Shown: positions 12,919-24,125 of the stretch, in pieces
Layout of the letters: the number at the start of each line of letters is the position of its first letter
Position numbering within the stretch: the first letter of the stretch is position 1
Assembly: GCF_020080835.1 (NCBI RefSeq)
Contig: NC_058159.1
Location: forward strand, 15,563,101-15,627,100
DNA: 64,000 nt
Origin: Cotesia glomerata
Lineage: Eukaryota; Arthropoda; Insecta; Hymenoptera; Braconidae
Direction of reading: 5' to 3'
Translations under genes and position numbers: made by a program
Notes under the pieces: model-generated
The model's database searches: none
What the model was told of the DNA's origin: nothing
What the model saw: the letters and a program-made list of their open reading frames with translations, nothing else

Positions 12919-13359
12919 TTAGTTCTTTGGTAAGTGAGGAGAAGATGGATGAGGCTGTGTGTGTTTAATATTATCATCTATTATCTGTGTGCTTACCTCA
13001 TTTTCTCGTGTGTTCACCTGGGTAATTTTTAGTTTAGTTTGTACTTGCTTTAGTGCGTTACTCCGGATGTCCCAGAAATACCATTCATCATTGATTTTTA
13101 TCGCACTTACTTTTAATAATGTACTTATATCTTGTTTATTTTTATCCTCTGCAACTCTTCTCAGGTTTGCTCTAAGTGCCGATTTCTGTCGCGTGCGGTC
13201 ATGCGAGATGGATATTTTACTTCCCTTTAGGACTCTGGCCTTAGTGGATAAAATTTTTTCTTTATCTTCTGGTGAATCGAGCTTGACTCGAATAATTTTG
13301 CCAGCTTTGTCAGCAGCTTGGACGCTATTAATATCTGTCATCATATCAAATTTGGTCAC
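12919..13359 (-). pseudogene. LINE ORF1 C-terminal fragment
   Basis: A 146-residue frame rich in Lys and Arg. It contains a segment of the type IIRVKLDSPEDKEKIL followed by SISHDRTRQKS and a stretch of mixed charge, resembling the RNA-binding C-terminal part of insect LINE ORF1 proteins. It lies directly 5' of the endonuclease on the same strand and in a different frame. The initiating Met at 13359 is probably internal to an older, longer ORF1. Confidence 0.5.
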
Positions 13360-13510
13360 GGTGAGTAGGAGCTACTCTTTACCTTCGGAGCGCGATGAAG
13401 TAGTTGTACGACTCGTCACCCGTCGTATGTATCGCTGAGTCCCCACCGCTGTCCCCGGAAAATGAAGCGCGGAAGCGAAGATAGGAAAGTTGGAGAGCAC
13501 GAGGAGAGGT

Positions 13511-13518
13511 TATAAAAA
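13511..13518 (+). promoter_or_regulatory. TATA box
   Basis: TATAAAAA in a GC-richer local context, with a candidate initiator about 30 bases downstream and a GTAAGT motif near 13614. Probably a retroelement promoter. Confidence 0.45.
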
Positions 13519-14740
13519 CGCCGGGTGTTGTGTCAAGACTCTCTTTCTTCCGGTGAAATTTTGCGAATACATTGGGTAACTGTGTTTCAGCGTGGGATAT
13601 TTTTCTGAGACAAGTAAGTAGTTGATTTCTTAAGGCTTCACGAATGGAACGAAGCGATTAAATTTTATTGTCTGGTATTTTTGTTAAACATTACTTGTCG
13701 TTAGGCCATTTGACTGACGATCTTCGTCTTATTCGAAATATTTATTTACTGGAATTTCTAGGATAAATTGATCGAGGATAAGATTGGGAGCTGGGTGTAA
13801 TTTGGTGACACGAGTTTCTGGAGCTTTGGAAGTCAGCAGGCACAGTGGAGCTGATCCCGTCATTTTCTTTCTACTGGGAAAAGAATTCATCGCTGGAGTA
13901 CCGGTTTCAGTTGTCAGGTATTTTGGGTTATTTTAGGCCAAATTAATTAATAATTTAATTAAGAGGCCAAAATAATTAAATTTAATTTCTCGAGCGGTCA
14001 TTTTTATATTAGCGAATTCGTACTTTAGTTTCTATTGTCAAGGTCAAGTAGTTAGTTTTGTCGCTGAACTTTTATATTTAATGGATAAATTGTTAATTTA
14101 TTGGTAAAGAATTTATTAGTAATTTATTATAGGCCTGTTGGCTATGATAAATTAATTTTTGTTAAGAATTTTCGAGACAGAATTTAATTAAGAAATATCG
14201 CCTAGAATTTATTTAAGGAGAATCAAGAATTGAAATTAAGTTAGTGAAGGTCATTCTATAATGCTCTACGGTGGTAATTTTGTTGAGACGTTTTAGAATT
14301 TCAGAGTTGAATTTAAGAAATTGTGTTAAATTAGATTTAGGCCGGTGGGCTAAATTTAATTAATTTAGTTAATTTAGCGAATGTATTTATTTAGAAATTC
14401 AGTGAATTTAGAAAATGATTATCGAACTTGTTAAGAAAATTATGTAGTGAACTTTGTTAAAGATTATTTAGTGGAGATCAAGAAATGAAATAAATCAGTG
14501 GGTTCAGTAGAATAAATTGATTGATAACTTTAGTAGAAAATTTGGTTAAGTAAGTTGGAAATGAATTTAGTTAATAAAATGTATTAATGAATTCAATGAA
14601 TTAAAATCGAAGGTCGGAATTTTGTGTTAAGTAATTATTAGGCGTAATTTTGGTAATTTTGGAAAATGCAAAGTTTTGAGAAGTTTTTATTGGGTAAAAT
14701 ATGTTGTTTGTTATTCCGTCGGTTGGACGAGGGTTCAAGA

Positions 14741-14900
14741 AATTAAGAATCTAGATGCGTAATGGTCTATGATAAAATTAGGAAATTGAAGATAGATGCG
14801 TAATGGTCTAAAAGTGAATTAGGAAATTAAGAAGATAGATGCGTAATGGTCTATGTTGAGTTAAGAAATTAAGAAGATAGATGCGTAATGATTTATGGTT
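14741..14900 (+). repeat. Minisatellite, period about 47
   Basis: Four copies of a unit containing AGATGCGTAATGGTCTA separated by AAATTAGGAAATTGAAG-like spacers. It lies inside the putative LTR/leader. Confidence 0.7.
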
Positions 14901-15349
14901 AAAAGAATTTAATGATATTTAGTTGTAAGTTTTGGCAAGTGCCTGCGTAGTTGAGAGGTTCTCACAATTAAGTGATTGATAGGTTAATTTTAAGGGCAAT
15001 ATTGTTAAGGAATTTTGTTAGAATTAAATTGTTTACATTGAATAAATAATTAAATTGTTAATAATTGTTTCTTTGTATTAATTTTTCAGCCTTTCTCAAC
15101 TTTTTACGACCCGATCTTTCCTTCTCATGCTCCCCGGTTTCTGGGACACCGAGTATAAAATCCCAGTGGCGCCCTTTTCAAAGAGGAAAGGGGTGACCAA
15201 TTGGACAGGGCTAACCACCCCGTTACACTCTTTTTAATATATTAAGATACATTAAGTTAAACTAAAAATTGTAAGTGGCTTTCGCTTATAGGGAAGGTGG
15301 CCATAGGAAAACCGATAAGCTATACTAGCTCCTCGCTTTTCCGGGGGAA

Positions 15350-16388
15350 TGTTATGTCCACCCGCAAATTTTTTTCTTTCTTTAAATTTAAATCATCCAC
15401 GCAGATGGAAGACTTCTCCATGCGCGAAAGCCACAATAAAATAGAAGCTACGCGACTGCTGGTTGACTAGCGGGGACTTCTGCAAACTCAGCAGCGCGAG
15501 CTTTTGAAAAGGCGATCATCAGCCACTCCTGGTAAAGACCAGGTTAGTTAATTCGACTTCCGCGTTTAACTGACGGGCCCGTGACTTGTAGAGTCCTTTA
15601 CTTTAATTTACACTGCACTTAGAGCAAGTTTGGACGCAGTTTAACCGGCAGGCCAAGTATTAGTTATTAAATACTGTCTACGAGTCAGGATCTCATAGTT
15701 CTAATTTGCCCTGCACTTAGGCGATAATTCGGCCAGTAGATAGATTTAAGAGAGTCGGAATCTCAAAGTTCTAATTTTCCCTGCACTTAGGCAAGAATTC
15801 GACCAATAAGAAAATTTATAGAACCGGAATTTCAAAGTTCTAATTTGCCCTGCACTTAGACGAGAGTTCGGTCAATAAGTAACTTAAGATCTCTCCAAAG
15901 CTAAATTTGCGCACTTTACCCTACGGGGGACTGGAGGACGTTATCTCAAATAAAAAAAATTCAAATAAATAAATTACGTTTAATAAAAAGTGTAAAAGTT
16001 TTGGTGTTTGATAAATATATCTTAAAAAGAAGTGAAATCTGTTTCGAATAAGTTCATTTCATGAAAATAAGAAGCCCTTAAGATAAGTAGCCCAAATCCA
16101 TCCGCTGCAAAGACCAACAGAGGGCCCATTCAAGGAGAAGGCGCTAACAGCAGCCCCGGAATCACGGATCCGGTAATAAGGAATAATCCTGCAAGTAGTA
16201 AGTACATCTATACTCAGTAAAAATCTGCACTAGTCTCAAACGAAGGCGTGGTAAATTCGTATATCGAAAACGTCCCACATAAATAATTAAAACAACGGAA
16301 TTAAAACCTCCGTTGCGTATTCTTTAAACTGTTAGTCCAAACCTCCACCGTTTACGCTACCGCTCTAAAAACGCCCTTGGACATAACA
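15350..16388 (+). repeat. LTR (3' LTR candidate) with upstream polypurine tract
   Basis: The unit starts TGTTATGTCC and ends GGACATAACA, a 10-bp perfect terminal inverted repeat with the TG..CA ends of LTRs. Directly upstream is TTTTCCGGGGGAA, a polypurine-type tract. The same tract, with about 80 further similar bases, adjoins the LTR at 59020-60026 read on its minus strand, so the two belong to related element families although their LTR bodies differ. Only about 185 bases separate the TGGCGCCC at 15167 from this LTR, so any internal coding region is gone. Confidence 0.65.
15600..15890 (+). repeat. Tandem repeat in LTR, period about 70
   Basis: Four copies of a unit centred on CTGCACTTAG start at 15613, 15711, 15781 and 15850, each followed by a TTCGRCCAATA-like stretch. 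The last three are spaced 70 and 69 bases. Confidence 0.75.
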
Positions 16389-16489
16389 CTACTTCAAAAT
16401 TTACAGAATTTATCTATACAATTTTTTTCAACATTATATAATTTGATGCGTTACATTCAATTTCGATTAAATTATACATTTAGAATCTT

Positions 16490-16890
16490 TTAGGAAAGAA
16501 AACCCAAAAAAGTGTTTTTTCGGAATTACTCTGAAATTTCTAGTTTGATCAATTTAAACTTGAAGATTTTTTAAAAAGCTTAAAAAACTACGTCAAATGC
16601 CGCCAATCGCGTAAAAATCGGTTTATTCATTCAAAAGTTATTGCGTTCTGAAAACTTAAAAAATAGTGTTTTATCAAACTTTTATTAGACTTCTAAGCTC
16701 GAAGAGCTCAAAAGCATAGAAATGTGATCTGTTTGAGCTTGGAGAGCTCAAAACAACACATAAACTGTATTTTTGAGCTCGAAGAGCGCTCAAAAACGGC
16801 ATAAGTGCAATTTTAAGCATCCAAATATGGAATTAGTGGGAAGTTGCAGGGATGGACTTCAGGGTCAACCGTTTTCCTAATTTTTTTGTA
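16490..16890 (+). repeat. Dispersed repeat with GAGCTCGAAGAGCTC motifs (copy 1)
   Basis: This segment shares its order of motifs with 29400-29725 (same strand) and 31743-32240 (opposite strand): a CTAGTTTGATCAATTT block, an AAAAACTACGTC block, a cluster of AGCTCGAAGAGCTCAAAA, then a GGGAAGTTGCAG...CAACCGTTTTCCTAAT end. It is non-coding and probably one end of an unclassified transposable element. Confidence 0.65.
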
Positions 16891-16901
16891 TTTATTTCAA
16901 G

Positions 16902-17460
16902 CTAATTTTCATTCAACCATACATCTATATCTACTAAGGTTATATCAATTATTGCCTCTATTTTATCACAATTATTACTATTAAAATATAATATCAAATC
17001 ATCCGCAAATAACTTACATTCACACCCATACGTTTTAGCAACTTTAAAAATGTCATTAATGTACAATATGAAAAGTAAAGGATCGAGCTTCGAATCTTGA
17101 GGGATGCCGTTCTTTACTATTAGTTGTCCTGATTTTATTTTTCCGTATTGAACTTGTTGTGATCTATTTTTTAAATATGATACTAGCAATTCCAATGCTT
17201 CACCTTTAATACCATAATAAGTTCCTAGTTTTTCAATTAGTTTATTAATATTCACTGTTACAAATGCACGTTTTAAGTCCAGGAATAATACACTAAACAT
17301 TTCTCCTTTATCAAGACCTAATCTTCACTCTCCTTTTTTTTGATGCAACGCTGTTTCGCACGAGTGTCCAGTCCTAAAACCAGATTGCTCCTCCGTTAGT
17401 ATATTATTACTTTGCACATGTTCCTCTAATTATTTTTTTAATTATTTCTTCCAGTTTTTT
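16902..17460 (-). pseudogene. Reverse transcriptase fragment (LINE)
   Basis: On the minus strand, the frame from 17300 has LDLKRAFVTVN (RT motif A region), NGIPQDSKLDPLLF (motif B region) and the catalytic FADDLILYF. Upstream, in other frames to about 17460, a typical EEQSGFRTGHSCETALH segment can be read. Only the palm region of a LINE RT survives and it carries frameshifts. It abuts the dispersed repeat at 16490-16890. Confidence 0.7.
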
Positions 17461-18042
17461 TAAGTAAAACTTGTTTAGTCGCGACTAGGGAATAACTTTG
17501 ATTTTTTTTTAGACGCAAGTAACGCTTACTATAGTCTGTGTAGTTTCCGCTATTCAAAAATGATACTTTGGATTGGTCGTAAGTAAATGTTATATACTCC
17601 GCGCTTCTTGACTTATGCGCCAGCGAGTGGTAAATATTGTAATCAATTAGGATTATTCATTCCAATATTATAAAACGGATCAATTGTGAATAGCAAAGTG
17701 AATAAAAATTCAACAGATTTAAAAAAATTATTTTAAATTGCAAAGTTTTTTGAAAATCTCTAAGTATACTTGTTTATTTATTACTTTTGTAATAAATAAA
17801 TTATTAATAAATTTTCTGACGATTGCGACGTTCTATAAAATTCAATTTGGAAAATCCAACAGTTCACGACTCATAACGCTCATTCAATTATGAAATATTG
17901 AAATTGGTAAAAAAAAAAAAAACATAAGTAGTTCGAAATTAGTTGCCGAAAAAACAGCTGTACTGGGAAGGTTATGCACAGGCGCCCCTGGTGGAATAAA
18001 TGTACATAATTTGTATAGATATATCACCATATATGTAAATTT

Positions 18043-18044
<2 letters not shown>

Positions 18045-18123
<79 letters not shown>
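18045..18123. repeat. (TA)n microsatellite
   Basis: About 39 TA units, directly before the TGTAACAGG start of the next LTR-like region. Confidence 0.95.
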
Positions 18124-18126
<3 letters not shown>

Positions 18127-20270
18127 AACAGGCCGCTTTTAGCGCCACTTGTTAATAAGCTGTTTTAAGTAAATTCAACTAAAGTCGACTTTTGATTTCT
18201 TTAATTGTTTCTTTATTTATTTATTGGTTGGATTCGCCGCGAACGTGTCGCCCTCGCGTGAGAGGAAAAATCCGAGCGTTAGAAATGCGTGCGAAAACAA
18301 ATGTATTTTACGTACATTAATAATTTAAGTCCTTAGTTGTTAAATAGTTGTAAGCTAGTTAAGTTAGTATTATATTGGGTACGAAAGACGATGACCACGA
18401 CACTCGCGAAGAGGATGACGAGGATCATCTGTGATCATCAACGACGAGAGACTTCATCAGGAATTATCGACGAGGGACTGATCAGTCCACGGAGTGGTAC
18501 AAGCGGCGCAGGCGCGAGGAATGGCTGGCTGTCGAGCGCGCCAAATGCTCCAGCCCAATAAATCAATTACACTGTTGATTAGTTCGAATGTCGAACATAC
18601 GGCGCCATCTCTGGAGTACGGCGAGAACGACGGGCCCAGCAAAGTGGGGATGGAAAGGAATGCAACACGTGTTGAGGAATTGAGGGAACAATGCTTTTAC
18701 GTTGTCTCGTTGCTGGGAGTGGTCACCATTTTTGCGGCTTGGAAGTTTATTCCTTTTATTCGGAAATTCTGAAATTTCTTTTTGTTAATTTTTTTTAAAA
18801 TGTTTACTAAAATAAAGTTTTTTTTTGTAATTTTATGAGCAAAGCATTAAGAAAAATTGTTTTTTTTTGTGCTTTTGGCCAATACACCGCCGAATAATTG
18901 ACGTGAGTTTGTCAATTACTCAATTGTTACGGTTAGTTTGTGATCAACTAGTTGAATAACTGACGTGAGGCAGTCCGTATATTGTCTTGCCGTGAAAGTG
19001 CGATCCGACGAAGCCCGTGGTGCTACAACGACGTAGGAGCCGAGGACGACCGAGACGTGGTGAAACCAACCGAGAGTCGACACGGAGGACACCGAGACCA
19101 GGGTGAGTGGTTATCGTCCATATTACAGTAACTCGTGGGGCAGTAAATAAATTGTAACTCAACGAGTTGTAAAATAATTAATTAATTTTACAACTTGACG
19201 CCAACAACCGGCGTGAGTAAACACCCAAGAATTTGAAGGTCATTGTTGTTGTCGTTCGGGTAGTACTTAATCCCCACGAGATACTGCGGTACTGCAATTG
19301 GTTGTTATGGTTATAAGTAATGTGTACAGTTGCTAATTTGTAATTAGAATTACCAACGTTTTAAACTCCCAAGGTAATCGAAGCCTTGATTACCCATTGA
19401 TCGATCTCCATGATCGTGTGAGAGTCAACTTACCGACACCGTGCAACGGCGGGCTACGTTTCAAATTTGAAACTTGCCGCGCTGGGAATATTAAATTTCG
19501 AACATTGCGAAACGCGGTTAATTAACTAATTGGTGAATAAGAGTGAAATAACCCAAAACTCATTTCTGGTTAGGACGATTTATTGAACTATGGAATATTT
19601 GAATTAAATACGAATTTTGATTATAATTTAACTATCTTAGCGTAATTTAGATTTATTGCGGCGATTAATTTATTTCTTTTATGATTATTAATTATTTGAT
19701 TTTTTTTTTATGAAATATTTTCTTGATTAATTAATTTTTTTAATTAATTATTACTTGAGTGCGATTAATTCGTTAATTAAATTTTTTTCTATTAATTATC
19801 TTCTTGCGTAATCAATTAATTATTTTTGTAAAAATTATGAAGTCCTTTTGGCGGTAAATAATTTATTTGATTGGCTTTCGTTAATTGATTGGTTCACGAC
19901 GAGTGAATAATCAATTGTTAGTTTTGTTTATTATTACCAGTTTAAGAGTGATGTAATTACACGACATGTAGAGAATTTGCTACGGTTAGTTAAGTAATTA
20001 GTTATAATTAAGTATTCTTTTTGATTATAATTGTTATCGTTCGGCTACCATTTTGAACTGTTCTTCGCGACGTTCGATTAAATAATTGTTAATAAATTAA
20101 GCATTTATGTTATATATATTTTTCGTCGAGTTATTGCTTGTAATTTCTGAATCTTTCCTCGTTCCTCCTTTAATTACGTCGTAACCTTAATACCCGCCAC
20201 CCCGACGAAGAGTCCCGAACCGAAGCAGCCGGAATCGACGATATCAGAGCACAGCTCCTGGCGCCCAACA
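18124..20270 (+). repeat. LTR/leader-like region ending in a tRNA-Lys-type PBS
   Basis: It begins TGTAACAGGCCG after the TA microsatellite, contains an AATAAAG polyadenylation-like site at about 18811, and is AT-rich with GC-rich islands. TGGCGCCCAAC appears at about 20254; this is the start of the primer-binding site complementary to a tRNA-Lys 3' end. A second candidate boundary is the TTTTACA end near 19190, followed by GACGCCAACAACCGGCG. The short open frames at 18337-18772 are not convincing genes. No internal coding region follows, so this is a remnant or a solo-type LTR with leader. Confidence 0.4.
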
Positions 20271-20829
20271 AAAGGTAAGGCAGGTAGGCCAAATTAATTT
20301 ATCTCGGGCCTTAACCTCGCTAACGCACGAGGTCGAATTACCCGTTATAATATATATAAAGTCTTCTGGCTTTTTTATTTTGTTAATTGTACATGAATGA
20401 CACTGAATTATCTAACCATTCGCATTCGGTGGCCTACAATTCTCCTAAAGAATTAAAAAAAAAAATTAACTTAATTGATGCATTTTTACGCAAGTTATAG
20501 TGTTTTCAGAGTTTCATACATGACAGACAGGAGAATTTGTTGACCTATTTTGAGGTTTTCTTCTGTTTCTAGTAAACTAAATCAATTTTTGAAAAGTGTC
20601 AAATTAATCTCCATTATATTATCTTGACAATAGTATGCAAAATATCGGTGACTGTTTCTTTTTTCTCATGCAAAAATTGTCAGCAATAATTTCTTGCACA
20701 ATATTTTTTCACACAAAAACCATAATAAAAGGGCCATGTTAATTTTTTTTTTTTAGAAATAATTGTACTTAATTGTAAATAATTGTGAGAAATTTTCACT
20801 GAGAAATTTTGGCGGGATTAATAAAGGCG

Positions 20830-21690
20830 GGGAGCCCTAAAAGCCGAAGATTACCAACCAATTGATTCCTTACCCGTGCTGGAAATAAAAAAGTGTGTGC
20901 GTGTAACTTTTACGCGCGATTGGAGTAAAACTTCTTTGGCGTTGACGGCATATATCACTGAAATGATTAAATTTTAACTTGTGTAAAATGCTGAAAGAGC
21001 GGAAAAAGCGGGGATCAGGTTTAGGTCTGGATATCTCAATTAAAACGCGTAAATTATTATCAAAATAAACACTAGGGATTTATTTATAATAAATACACTT
21101 AATATTCAATATGTTAAATAGCGGATTTATAATACACAGCGTGGGTAGCAAAAGCGATGCCGGTTGACACGTGGGTGAACACTCTGCCGGCACTGTAAAA
21201 GCGGTAAAATAAATGCACAAATAACACAATTTATCTGTAACAAACTAAAGTTAATTATTAGCGGTTAATTTAAGCAATTTAAATTATAAAAATAGCGAAA
21301 TGCGGTTAATTAACAATAAGCGAAAGCAAAGCGGAATTAATGGTGACTTGTTGCAACTAAAAGCGTGGAAGCGAAAGATAATAATAATAGTTCGTCTTCT
21401 TCCTCGTTGACGCTCGTTGCCTCCATGGCGTGATCGAGAGGCTGACTTTCCATTGGCGGTTTGATTTTGCGGGAACTAGCGGTGGACAGGTGCGTCTCTT
21501 GAATTTGGGAGTCCCCCAGGAGCGAGTTAATCGCTACTGGGCCTTGTTCACCGAACAACTTGAATAATAAATATCACATTATAATTTAATTATAGTTGGC
21601 TGCAATCACGCGTAAGGTTACCCGCACACACTTTTTTTTCCAGCACGGGTAAGGGATTAATTGTTCGGTGACCTTCGGCTTTTATGCTTC
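20830..21690. repeat. Inverted pair of the same RT-gene fragment
   Basis: About 85 bases near 20835-20920 (plus) match the reverse complement of about 21600-21685. Both contain the string ending CCTTACCCGTGCTGGAAA followed by AAAAAGTGTGTGCG. The arm at 21.6 kb lies inside the RT fragment on the minus strand, so the 20.8-kb arm is a second copy in the opposite direction. The 680-base spacer holds no recognised gene. Confidence 0.6.
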
Positions 21691-21913
21691 CCTTAACTTT
21701 CTGGATTGGATAAATTGCAGAATTTTCCCAAGCTTTCGGAACTATACCTTCGCTGATGCTACTATTAATTAATTTAGTGATTATACTCTTGTTAACACTC
21801 CAAATTTTGATAATGAGTTCAGCCGAGAGTTGACCACTTTTACGTTTATTTGTATTTAAACTTTTTATAATTCCATCTATCTGTAAAACATGAGCAGTTA
21901 GAAATTCTTCCAA
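21590..21913 (-). pseudogene. LINE reverse transcriptase fragment
   Basis: A 107-residue frame with KIWSVNKSIITKLINSSISE, VPKAWENSAIYPIQKVKG and INPLPVLEKK. These correspond to the RT fingers region just after the usual KAPGLDGI motif, where LINE proteins carry VPxxWK and RPIxxLP. The preceding motif is degenerate (KRKSGQLSAELI) and the palm is missing. A fragment of a dead LINE. Confidence 0.6.
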
Positions 21914-21990
21914 CTTAGTCTCACATTGAACTGCAATATATTCTAATCTTCAACTATCATTCATTCCAAGTCCCTTAACAATTTTATCTA

Positions 21991-23436
21991 TGGGGCATTC
22001 CACGCAAAATCGACCACTTTTGACCCTGACCCCTTTTGATTTGGCTGAAAGTTTACCATCCTTTTCTACCTTATCGAAAACGTCTCTCATAATTTTTTCA
22101 ACATTTTTTACCCAACCAAAAAAAAGTTTTTATTTTCAAAATTTTTGTTATTAAATGTTCTTTTTAGAAAAAAATATAAAAAAAATTATTCAAACCTATC
22201 TTCATCGTTATTTTTTAGATTTTCTGGAAAAACTCCGAATTTCTCGATGATAACCATTTTTAATTTTTTTTTTCTTTTTTTCATATAAAACTTTGACATT
22301 TTCTACAAATATCCTGAAATTTCCAGAAAGGAGTTTTTTCGATTACTATTTTTTTTAATCTCATTTTTCATAACAGTGGTCCAAAAATTTCCGGGAATCC
22401 TCAAAAAACACGAAAAAAGTATAGCAGCAAAAGTTGAACATGTTAATTATCGAGAAAATTAATTTTTTTGAAAACAATGAAAATTGAAAAACAAAAGAAA
22501 AGATAGAACTAAAAGATAACCAGGTAAGCTTTTCAGAATTTCTTTTCAAATTTTTGATTTTTTCGAAGGTCCAAGTTTATTTTTAATTTGCTCTAAACTT
22601 CTTCGAAAAATAATAGTTTGCGCGACCTATGAATCTTCTTCATGAAAAAAACTGATAAAGTGCCATCTTCAGAAATGATATTAAGTTAAAGAACATTTTC
22701 TTGCTTAGCTAAACTAATTATCTTTATAAATTTAAAAATTATTGCATTTGAAACATTATAATCATATATTAATCCATTTGATAAAAGTGTTTCAACCATA
22801 AAACTCAGATTATCGGAGGATTGTTCATTTCAATGCTCACCATTTATTAAGCAATAAATAAAAAAACAATTGTTTTTCAATTTTCTTTTGTTTTTAAAAA
22901 ATTTAATTTTCTCGATGATTAACATGTTCAACTTTTCCTGCTATACTTTTTTCTTGTTTTTTGAAGATTCCCAGAAATTTTTGGACCGGTGTTATGAAAA
23001 ATAAGATTAAAAAAAAATTTTTTTCTGAAAATTTCAGGATATTTGTAGAAAATGTCAAAGTTTTATATGAAAGAGAGAAAAAAGAAATTAAAAATGGTTA
23101 TCATCGAGAAATTCGGAGTTTTTTCAGGAAATCTCAAAAATAACGATGAAGATAGGTTTGAATGATTTTTTTATATTTTTTCCAAAAAAGAAAATTTAAT
23201 AACAAAAATTTTTAAAAAAAAAAACGTCCCGATAAGTCAATTTTTGAAAAAGTTATTGTAATTTAAAAATAAAAAAGCGGTTTTTTTGAAAAATTCATAA
23301 CTTTTTTTTGGTTGGGTAAAAAAATTTGAAAAAACTATGAGAGACGTTTTTGATAGGGTAGAAAAGAATGGTAAACTTTCAGCCAAATCAAAAGGGGTCA
23401 GGGTCAAAAGTGGTCGATTTAGCGTGGAATGCCCCA
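21991..23436. mobile_element. Foldback MITE, 1.45 kb, TA target duplication
   Basis: The left end TGGGGCATTCCACGCAAAAT and the right end (reverse complement) TGGGGCATTCCACGCTAAAT pair, and pairing continues inward for about 600 bases per arm, leaving a loop of some 200 bases near 22640-22860. The element is flanked by TA on both sides (21989-21990 and 23437-23438), as for Tc1/mariner-type MITEs. No transposase is encoded. The open frames inside (22361-22549, 22961-23143, 23237-23467) are by-products of A/T runs. The element at 32692-33577 has related ends. Confidence 0.75.
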
Positions 23437-23679
23437 TATATAATTTATAAAAAAATATTTTTCTCATGTGCGTCGGAAATTGTGAGCATTTTTCTCATCA
23501 CGGGATTATGAGTGTAACAAAAAAAATTGACTTTCGGTAATGTTCGGGCCAGTTCGTGTATCTCGTAAGTGTACAGCTGTTCGGCCGCATGCAGATTAAA
23601 CGTGAGCAAATCTCTCATCGCGAGAGTAACGATTACCGAAAAGTTCACGTGAGTGCTGACGGGTTAATACTTTTAAGCT

Positions 23680-23950
23680 GAAAGGGATGTAAAAGGCCAT
23701 TCAGGCCATACATTATAGGAAATAAACTACTTATACTACTAATAGTTTTCAAGATAATACAAAAATAAATTTGAAAAACCTGAAAATAGTGAAATTTTCA
23801 ATCTTGCATAAATTTTCAAAAAAAATTTTAAAAATCTTTTTCTTTGGCATTTGTTTTATGATAAAAGCGAACTTGTGACCAAATTTCATCCAAATCGGAA
23901 AGGGTTGATTCCAACTATTGATCGATTTGACATGGAATGACCCAGCTAGG
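23680..23950. repeat. Partial relative of the TGGGGYATTCC foldback family
   Basis: It ends TCGATTTGACATGGAATGACCCA, close to the right terminus of the 21991-23436 and 32692-33577 elements, and contains a related AAATTTCATCCAAATCGGAAAGG block. Only one clear end was found. Confidence 0.4.
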
Positions 23951-24125
23951 AAAGAAAATATAATATCCAAATAAAACAGGTTGAAAGTAAAGATACAAGC
24001 AAAGAGGTTACTTTAATGATCCAATAAACCTGACAAGTATATCAGTATAAACAAACCTTTAACACTACTTATATGTTTTGTACTTCTTGCATGTTTATTA
24101 ATGATATATTTTCCTCCACCACACT

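Larger units (their letters stand above)
9490..13380 (-). mobile_element. Degenerate APE-type LINE (minus strand)
   Basis: Read on the minus strand from about 13380 to 9490 it gives an ORF1 fragment, an APE endonuclease, a reverse transcriptase, a C-terminal Cys/His motif and a 3' end with a TTA repeat tail (plus strand (TAA)n near 9498-9515). The reading frame is broken many times and the RT active site is altered, so the copy is dead. The endonuclease, RT and terminal CCHC layout puts it in the Jockey/I/R1 broad group; I do not assign a family. Confidence 0.75.
13440..15164 (+). repeat. Putative LTR/leader of a retroelement with TATA promoter
   Basis: A TATA box (TATAAAAA, 13511-13518) is followed about 25-30 bases later by a TGTCAAGACT initiator-like site, then a GTAAGT donor-like site near 13614, about 1.5 kb of AT-rich DNA, and TGGCGCCC at 15167. 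That last octamer matches the first eight bases of a tRNA-Lys-type primer-binding site. This order suits a long LTR followed by a PBS. No matching second LTR was found in the window, so the call is tentative. No ORF of note. Confidence 0.4.

Noticed and set aside
14741..15890. CRISPR-like array
   Set aside because: Direct repeats are imperfect, spacers are not unique in length, and the genome is eukaryotic; these are minisatellites in LTRs.
18337..18772. ORFs of 74 and 92 residues, the second with a hydrophobic end
   Set aside because: They overlap in different frames inside an LTR-like region and show no known domain; GC-rich islands produce such frames by chance.
22361..23467. ORFs of 60-76 residues in the foldback
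   Set aside because: Phe/Lys-rich translations of T/A runs in inverted arms; the two arms give unrelated proteins.
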